Below, piece by piece: positions 6,159 to 10,049 of a DNA stretch of 10,049 nucleotides. Origin of the DNA: DASQQQ01 sp036390995 (GTDB lineage: Bacteria > Actinomycetota > UBA4738 > HRBIN12). The position numbers and the translations under genes are program-made. Location: the NCBI GenBank assembly GCA_036390995.1, contig DASWAT010000178.1, positions 1 to 10,049 of the forward strand, given 5' to 3'. Numbering within the stretch: position 1 is the first letter of the stretch; each line of letters starts with the position of its first letter. Under the pieces are notes generated by a model. It was not told the DNA's origin and did not search any database. It was given only the letters and a program-made list of their open reading frames with translations.

Positions 6159-7352
6159 ATGACCGACGTCCCCGAGATCCGGTACGCGCGCAACGGCGAC
6201 GTCGCACTCGCCTACCAGGTGCTCGGCGAGGCACCGATCGATCTCGTCTACGTCCCTGCGTGGGTGGGCAACCTCGAGATCGCCTGGGAGAACCCGGCCT
6301 ACGCTCGCTTCCTGCGGTACCTGGCATCCTTCTCCCGACTGATCACCCTCGACCGCCGGGGCACCGGGCTCTCCGATCGGCTGTCGCCACGCGACCTGCC
6401 GCCGCCCGAGGTGCTGATGGAGGACCTCGCCGTGGTCATGGACGCGGCGGGGTCGGAGCGGGCGGTCCTGTTCGGGGGCTCGGATCCGGGGTGCCTGTGC
6501 GCGCTGTTCGCCGCGACGTACCCCGACCGGACGGCCGGCCTGATCGCCTTTGCGATCGCGGCTGTGGGGACGGCGAAGGAAGACTACCGATGGTTGCAGT
6601 GGGACCAAGAGCGATGGGACCGCTACCTCGCCGAGATGGCTTCCGGGTGGGGCACGGAGAGCTACGCGGCCGAGTTGTTCGACGTGAGCGCCCCGTCGAC
6701 CGTCGGCGACGTCGAGCAGCGGCGTTGGTGGGCGCGGATGCAGCGGCTGTCCGCGAGTCCGAACTCCGCCACCACGATCGAGCGCATCTGGGCGCAGATC
6801 GACATCCGGCCGGTGCTGCCGACGATCCAGTCGCCCACGCTGGTCCTGCACCGGACCGGTGATCGGGTGGAGCAGGTCGAGGCCGGGCGCGACTTCGCGC
6901 GTCGGATCCCTGGCGCGAGGTTCGTCGAGCTCGCCGGTGAGGACTGGATCATCTGGACCGGCGACCAGGCGGCCCTGCTCGGTGAGATCGAGACCTTCGT
7001 CCGAAGCATCCGGGACGAGCAGGCAGAGCTCGACCGCGTGCTCGCGACGGTCGACGGACCGGCCCGAGCCGTCCATTGCGCCCGGGCGATCGCCGAGGCT
7101 GTCCGGGCGCTCGGGCTCGAGATCCGCGCCGGGGTGCACACCGGCGAGATCGAGCTCGCCGGGGAAGACGTCCGCGGCATCGCGGTGCACATCGGCGCCC
7201 GCGTGGCGGCACTCGCCGGGCCGGGCGAGGTCCTCGTCTCGAGCACCGTGAAAGACCTCGTCGCCGGGTCGAGGCTCTCGTTCGAAGACGAGTGCGAGCA
7301 CGAGCTGAAGGGCGTCCCCGACCGCTGGCGCCTGTACCGGGTGATCGGATGA
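6159..7352 (+). CDS. Alpha/beta-hydrolase fold protein with truncated class III cyclase domain (copy 1)
   Basis: This 397-residue fusion has an alpha/beta-hydrolase domain at about 1-283: LDRRGTGLSDR at 64-73, the nucleophile elbow G106-G-S108-D-P110, an acid region near D235, and the final motif GEDWIIWTGD at 260-269. Residues 298-397 match the second half of a class III nucleotidyl cyclase and align without gaps to the next gene (about 77 of 100 identical by hand count). The first half of the cyclase, with both metal-binding aspartates, is missing. Cyclase activity is therefore unlikely, though D337 and R348 of the partner half-site remain. The hydrolase His position is Trp (W263). The start is the ATG at 6159 by homology with copy 2 and has no clear Shine-Dalgarno; an upstream TTG at 6123 is less likely. 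The stop overlaps the next start (ATGA). Confidence 0.88.
   Translation: MTDVPEIRYARNGDVALAYQVLGEAPIDLVYVPAWVGNLEIAWENPAYARFLRYLASFSRLITLDRRGTGLSDRLSPRDLPPPEVLMEDLAVVMDAAGSERAVLFGGSDPGCLCALFAATYPDRTAGLIAFAIAAVGTAKEDYRWLQWDQERWDRYLAEMASGWGTESYAAELFDVSAPSTVGDVEQRRWWARMQRLSASPNSATTIERIWAQIDIRPVLPTIQSPTLVLHRTGDRVEQVEAGRDFARRIPGARFVELAGEDWIIWTGDQAALLGEIETFVRSIRDEQAELDRVLATVDGPARAVHCARAIAEAVRALGLEIRAGVHTGEIELAGEDVRGIAVHIGARVAALAGPGEVLVSSTVKDLVAGSRLSFEDECEHELKGVPDRWRLYRVIG
7050..7349 (+). repeat. Paralogous cyclase segment, left copy
   Basis: The last 100 codons of copy 1 are a diverged direct repeat of 8393-8692. The proteins align end to end without gaps, and both genes stop right after. The DNA is clearly similar but not identical, as expected for an older tandem duplication. 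Confidence 0.85.
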
Positions 7353-8695
7353 AGCCCGACGTCCACTACGCGCGGAACGGGGACGTCGCCCTCGCGTACC
7401 AGGTGGTGGGAGACGGCCCATCCGATCTGTTCCTGGCCATCGGGTACCTGTCGAACCTCGAATACGCATGGGAGATCCCGTCGAACGCCGCGTTCTTCCG
7501 CCGACTCGCCACGTCCCGGCGGCTCATCCTGATGGATCGCCGCGGCTCTGGTCTCTCCGATCGCTTCTCGGCCCCGGACGCGCCGCCCCTCGAGACCCTC
7601 ATGGAGGATGTTCGGGTGGTCCTCGATGCAGCCGGTTCGGCGCGAACGTCGCTGCTCGGGCTCTGGGATGGGTGCATGATCGCGACGCTGTTCGCCGCCA
7701 CGTATCCGGAGCGGGTCACCTCGCTCATCCTCTTCAGCGCGGCGCCGACGGGAACTGCCACGGAGGATCTGCCTGGGGGTTGGGACGACGAGCAGTGGGA
7801 GGAGTGGCTGGCCAGCATCAGGACCGGGTGGGGCACCCGCTCCTGGACCGTCCAGAACCTCCGATGGCAGTGCCCTTCGCTGTTGGACGACCCGGAGCAG
7901 CTCGAGCGATGGATCGCCTTCTCGCGACTCTCAGCCAGCCCGTCCTCGGCGGAAGCGGTCCTGCGGATCGAGAAGGACACCGACATCCGGCACATCCTCC
8001 CGGCCGTTCGCGTCCCGACGCTCGTCCTTTCCCGCTCAGGAGACCAGGCTCAGCCCATCGAGGGTGGGCGGTACATCGCCGCCAAGATCCATGGGGCTCG
8101 GTTCGTCGAGCTCCCCGGCAACGACGCGGTCCCTTGGGTAGGTGATGCGGACACCGTGCTGAGCGAGGTCGAGGGCTTCCTCGGCCAGAGCACCGGGCGA
8201 GGGTCCGGCCCCGAGCGAAGGCTCGGAACGGTGCTGTTCACCGATATCGTCGGGTCGACCGAGCATCTCGCGGGCATGGGCGATGCGGCATGGCGCGAGC
8301 GGCTTGCCGAGCACGACCGGATCGCGAAGGACCTGATCGAACGAGGCGGCGGCGACTACGTCAACACGACGGGCGATGGCCTTCTCGCGACCTTCGACGG
8401 GCCTGCGGCAGCCGTCCGATGCGCGCAGGCGATCGCTGGCGCGCTCGGGCCGCTCGGGTTAGAGATCCGCGCCGGTGTGCACACCGGCGAACTCGAGATC
8501 GCAGGTGACGATATCCGCGGCATCGCCGTCCACATCGGAGCGCGGGTCATGTCGCTCGCCCAACCATCCGAGGTGCTCGTCTCCTCCACGGTCAAGGACC
8601 TGGTGGCGGGCTCAGGCCTCGCGTTCGAGGATGCGGGCGAGCACGAGCTGAAGGGCGTACCCGAGCGATGGCGCCTGTACCGCGTGGTGGACTGA
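7349..8695 (+). CDS. Alpha/beta-hydrolase fold / class III adenylate-guanylate cyclase fusion (copy 2)
   Basis: This 448-residue protein has the domain order of mycobacterial Rv1900c: hydrolase fold (about 1-280) followed by a cyclase catalytic domain (about 290-448). The cyclase has metal Asp D299 in LFTDIVGST, metal Asp D343 in TTGDG, the base-contacting pair as N339 and D388, and R399 for the transition state. H395 stands where Asn is usual. It probably makes a cyclic nucleotide, most likely cAMP, as a homodimer. The hydrolase part keeps DRRGSGLSDR (63-72), but the elbow reads G104-L-W106-D-G108, so the nucleophile position is Trp, and the His position is Ala (A260). It is probably a ligand-sensing domain rather than an esterase; this is inference. 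Its start overlaps copy 1 (ATGA) and its stop overlaps the dehydrogenase start (TGATG). Confidence 0.92.
   Translation: MKPDVHYARNGDVALAYQVVGDGPSDLFLAIGYLSNLEYAWEIPSNAAFFRRLATSRRLILMDRRGSGLSDRFSAPDAPPLETLMEDVRVVLDAAGSARTSLLGLWDGCMIATLFAATYPERVTSLILFSAAPTGTATEDLPGGWDDEQWEEWLASIRTGWGTRSWTVQNLRWQCPSLLDDPEQLERWIAFSRLSASPSSAEAVLRIEKDTDIRHILPAVRVPTLVLSRSGDQAQPIEGGRYIAAKIHGARFVELPGNDAVPWVGDADTVLSEVEGFLGQSTGRGSGPERRLGTVLFTDIVGSTEHLAGMGDAAWRERLAEHDRIAKDLIERGGGDYVNTTGDGLLATFDGPAAAVRCAQAIAGALGPLGLEIRAGVHTGELEIAGDDIRGIAVHIGARVMSLAQPSEVLVSSTVKDLVAGSGLAFEDAGEHELKGVPERWRLYRVVD
8393..8692 (+). repeat. Paralogous cyclase segment, right copy
   Basis: These 100 codons pair with 7050-7349. Immediately upstream this copy carries the metal-binding first half of the cyclase domain that the left copy lacks. 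Confidence 0.85.
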
Positions 8696-9460
8696 TGGGC
8701 AGGCTGGACGGCAAGGTCGCGCTGATCACCGGCGGCGGGAGCGGGATGGGCCGGGAGGCCTGCCTCGTGCTCGCTCGCGAGGGTGCGAGGATCGCGGCGC
8801 TGGACCTCGACGCAGCCGGGCTCGAGGCGACGGCTTCGATGGTGCGCGACGCGGGCGGTGAGATCGCGACCTTCGTCGCCGACGTCGCCGACGAGCGGCA
8901 GGTGCGCGAGGCGATCGAGGGGGCCGTCCGGCGCTTCGGCGCCGTGCACATCCTCTACAACAACGCGGGCGTGCTCTGGCGCGACCGGGACGTGAGCGTC
9001 CTGGAGACCGACGAGTCGGTCTGGGATCGCGTGATGGCGATCAACCTCAAGGGGATGGTCTGGGTCTGTAAGCACGGGATCCCGAAGCTGATCGCAGCGG
9101 GGGGCGGCGCGGTCGTGAACATCGGCTCGACCTCGGCGCTGCTGGGCGACACGATCCCGCAGGACGCCTACACCGCGAGCAAGGGCGCCGTGATCTCGCT
9201 CACGCGGAACCTGGCGGTGCAGTTCGCGCCCCACGGGATCCGCGCGAACTGCATCCACCCGGGCTTCACCGACACGCCGATGCAAGGCCGTGCGGACCTC
9301 CGACCCCGCGTGGGTGGAGGTCGCGCTCGCCTCGATCCCGCTCGGGAGGCTGGGGACCCCCCGCGACGTCGTGAACGCTGCGCTGTTCCTCGCGAGCGAC
9401 GAGGCCTCCTACATCACGGGCGTCGAGCTCATCGTCGACGGCGGCAGCATGATCGTGTGA
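8695..9460 (+). pseudogene. Short-chain dehydrogenase/reductase, interrupted by one frameshift
   Basis: This is a classical SDR of about 254 residues if repaired. The nucleotide-binding TGGGSGMG lies at 12-19, and D37 at the end of the second strand suggests NAD(H). NNAG is at 89-92 and N117 is in the helix. The active site is S145 with Y159-x3-K163 (YTASK). The frame from the ATG at 8695 reads well to TDTPMQ (residue 197, about 9285), then turns into Arg-rich nonsense running to 9477. The proper C-terminus resumes in the next frame at 9302 (DPAWVEVALASIPLGRLGTP, later GVELIVDGGSMIV) and stops at 9458-9460. Dropping one G near 9285-9287 restores one continuous frame, so this is a +1 insertion or a sequencing error. 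The substrate is unknown. It is translationally coupled to copy 2 by TGATG. Confidence 0.88.
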
Positions 9461-9463
9461 TGG

Positions 9464-9468
9464 GGAGG
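9464..9468 (+). promoter_or_regulatory. Shine-Dalgarno site for copy 3
   Basis: GGAGG lies 8 bases before the ATG at 9477, within GGGGAGGGAGAG. It supports 9477 as the start of the broken third copy and shows that this gene has its own ribosome site, unlike the coupled genes before it. Confidence 0.7.
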
Positions 9469-9476
9469 GAGAGCTG

Positions 9477-10049
9477 ATGGAGGTCCCCGAGACGCGCTAC
9501 GCGACGACGCCCGACGGCGTGTCGATCGCCTACCACGTCGTCGGCGACGGACCGGTGGACCTCCTCTGGCTCCACGCCTTCATGGAGCCTCGAGGTGCTC
9601 TGGGAGCATCAGGTCATGCGCTCGCGCTCGACCGTGATCGCCGGGGCCGGTCCAGGCGCGCACGCGGCGCTACTGTTCGGGGCGACCTTCCCTGAGCGCA
9701 CGCGGGCGCTCTGCTTGTGGGACCTGTACGCGTGGGCCGGAGCCGCCTTCCGCCCGACCGACCTCGACCTGCTGACAAGGACCTGGGGGACGGAGGCAGC
9801 CGCGGCCGCCGCGATGGCCCAGGTCGCCCCGTCGATGGTCGGCGACCGGGACTTCCTCCGCTGGTACGCGAAGGTCCAGCGCCACTTCGTGCCGCCGGAG
9901 GCCGCGGCCGAGCTGATGCGGAGCGCTCTGGACACCGATATCCGACCGCTCCTTCGGCGATCCACGTCCCGACGCTCGTCCTCGCGCGCGAGTGGTCCGA
10001 CCACGAGCTCGATCGCGAGATGGCCTCGCAGATCGAGGGCGCTCGGTTC
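9477..10049 (+). pseudogene. Alpha/beta-hydrolase fold protein (copy 3), frameshifted and internally deleted, 3' cut by window
   Basis: The start reads MEVPETRYATTPDGVSIAYHVVGDGPVDLLWLHAFM in part, matching the N-termini of copies 1 and 2. At 9585 the frame breaks, and SLEVLWEHQVM resumes at 9586. Around 9619-9630 about 50 residues present in the other copies, including the DRRG-x-GLSD stretch, are absent in frame. Sequence then continues with AGAGPGAHAALLFGATFPERT to DTDIRPLL (about 9954). A second break follows, and IHVPTLVLAREW resumes from 9960 and runs to the window edge; restoring one C gives LPAIHVPTLVL, as in copy 2. The elbow reads G-A-G-P-G, with Gly in place of the nucleophile. Whether a cyclase domain follows is unknown. 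It is either a decaying gene or poor sequence. It was probably the fourth gene of the operon, 16 bases after the dehydrogenase stop. Confidence 0.82.
9619..9630 (+). repeat. CGCTCG tandem pair at the deletion joint of copy 3
   Basis: Two adjacent CGCTCG units lie exactly where copy 3 lacks about 50 residues relative to copies 1 and 2. They could be the remnant of a recombination between short homologous sequences, but six-base repeats are common in such GC-rich DNA. Confidence 0.3.

Noticed and set aside
7050..8692. Direct repeats as flanks of a mobile element
   Set aside because: The repeats are coding paralogs at gene ends; there is no transposase, inverted terminal repeat or target-site duplication.
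8356..9285. 309-codon - strand open frame over the cyclase and dehydrogenase
   Set aside because: It is a shadow of two well-supported + strand domains, with no start signal or recognisable domain.
1..10049. CRISPR array, tRNA, rRNA or riboswitch (including a cobalamin riboswitch before the B12 gene)
   Set aside because: No regular repeat-spacer pattern or cloverleaf was seen, and the 115-bp divergent spacer is too short for a full cobalamin riboswitch and shows none of its conserved boxes.

Overview
The window is very GC-rich, roughly 70% by eye. It looks like chromosomal DNA of an actinomycete-like bacterium (Actinomycetota), probably an uncultured one. The evidence is short zinc-finger/membrane proteins of actinobacterial style, stacked alpha/beta-hydrolase-cyclase genes like mycobacterial Rv1900c, tight gene overlaps, and one probable near-leaderless start. 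Another high-GC phylum is not excluded. I see no rRNA, tRNA, CRISPR array, transposase or phage gene.

Left part (1-2147, + strand): the C-terminal end of a HAD-family hydrolase, followed by three small membrane proteins. The first has a B-box-like zinc finger, the second has no zinc finger, and the third has a zinc ribbon. The first two share an LPW motif at the end of a membrane segment and a similar four-helix layout. A near-perfect terminator hairpin separates the second from the third.

Middle part (2144-6043, - strand): a tightly overlapping operon read right to left. It encodes a stand-alone cobalamin-binding subunit of methylmalonyl-CoA mutase, succinyl-CoA synthetase beta (sucC) and alpha (sucD), and a large multi-spanning membrane protein. 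The first three genes fit the end of the propionyl-CoA/methylmalonyl-CoA route: methylmalonyl-CoA to succinyl-CoA to succinate with nucleotide triphosphate made. The mutase catalytic subunit is not in the window. The membrane protein converges on the zinc-ribbon gene with a 4-bp overlap, and a hairpin covers both stop codons.

Right part (6159-10049, + strand): a divergent operon of an alpha/beta-hydrolase-cyclase fusion, a second copy of it, a short-chain dehydrogenase and a third hydrolase copy cut by the window edge. The three copies are paralogs at different stages of change. Copy 1 has lost about 54 residues of the cyclase core in frame. Copy 2 has a full-length cyclase domain with an Asn in place of the adenine-contacting Lys. 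Copy 3 has two frameshifts and an internal deletion. None retains a convincing hydrolase triad. The dehydrogenase also carries one frameshift. The 115-bp divergent spacer at 6044-6158 holds a perfect 16-bp palindrome.

The most interesting unit is this tandem set of pseudo-hydrolase/cyclase genes. The inferred reading is a family of small-molecule sensors tied to cyclic-nucleotide signalling in which catalysis is being lost or divided between copies. The last 800 bp need checking against reads, because three frameshifts cluster there and none was seen in the other 9.2 kb.
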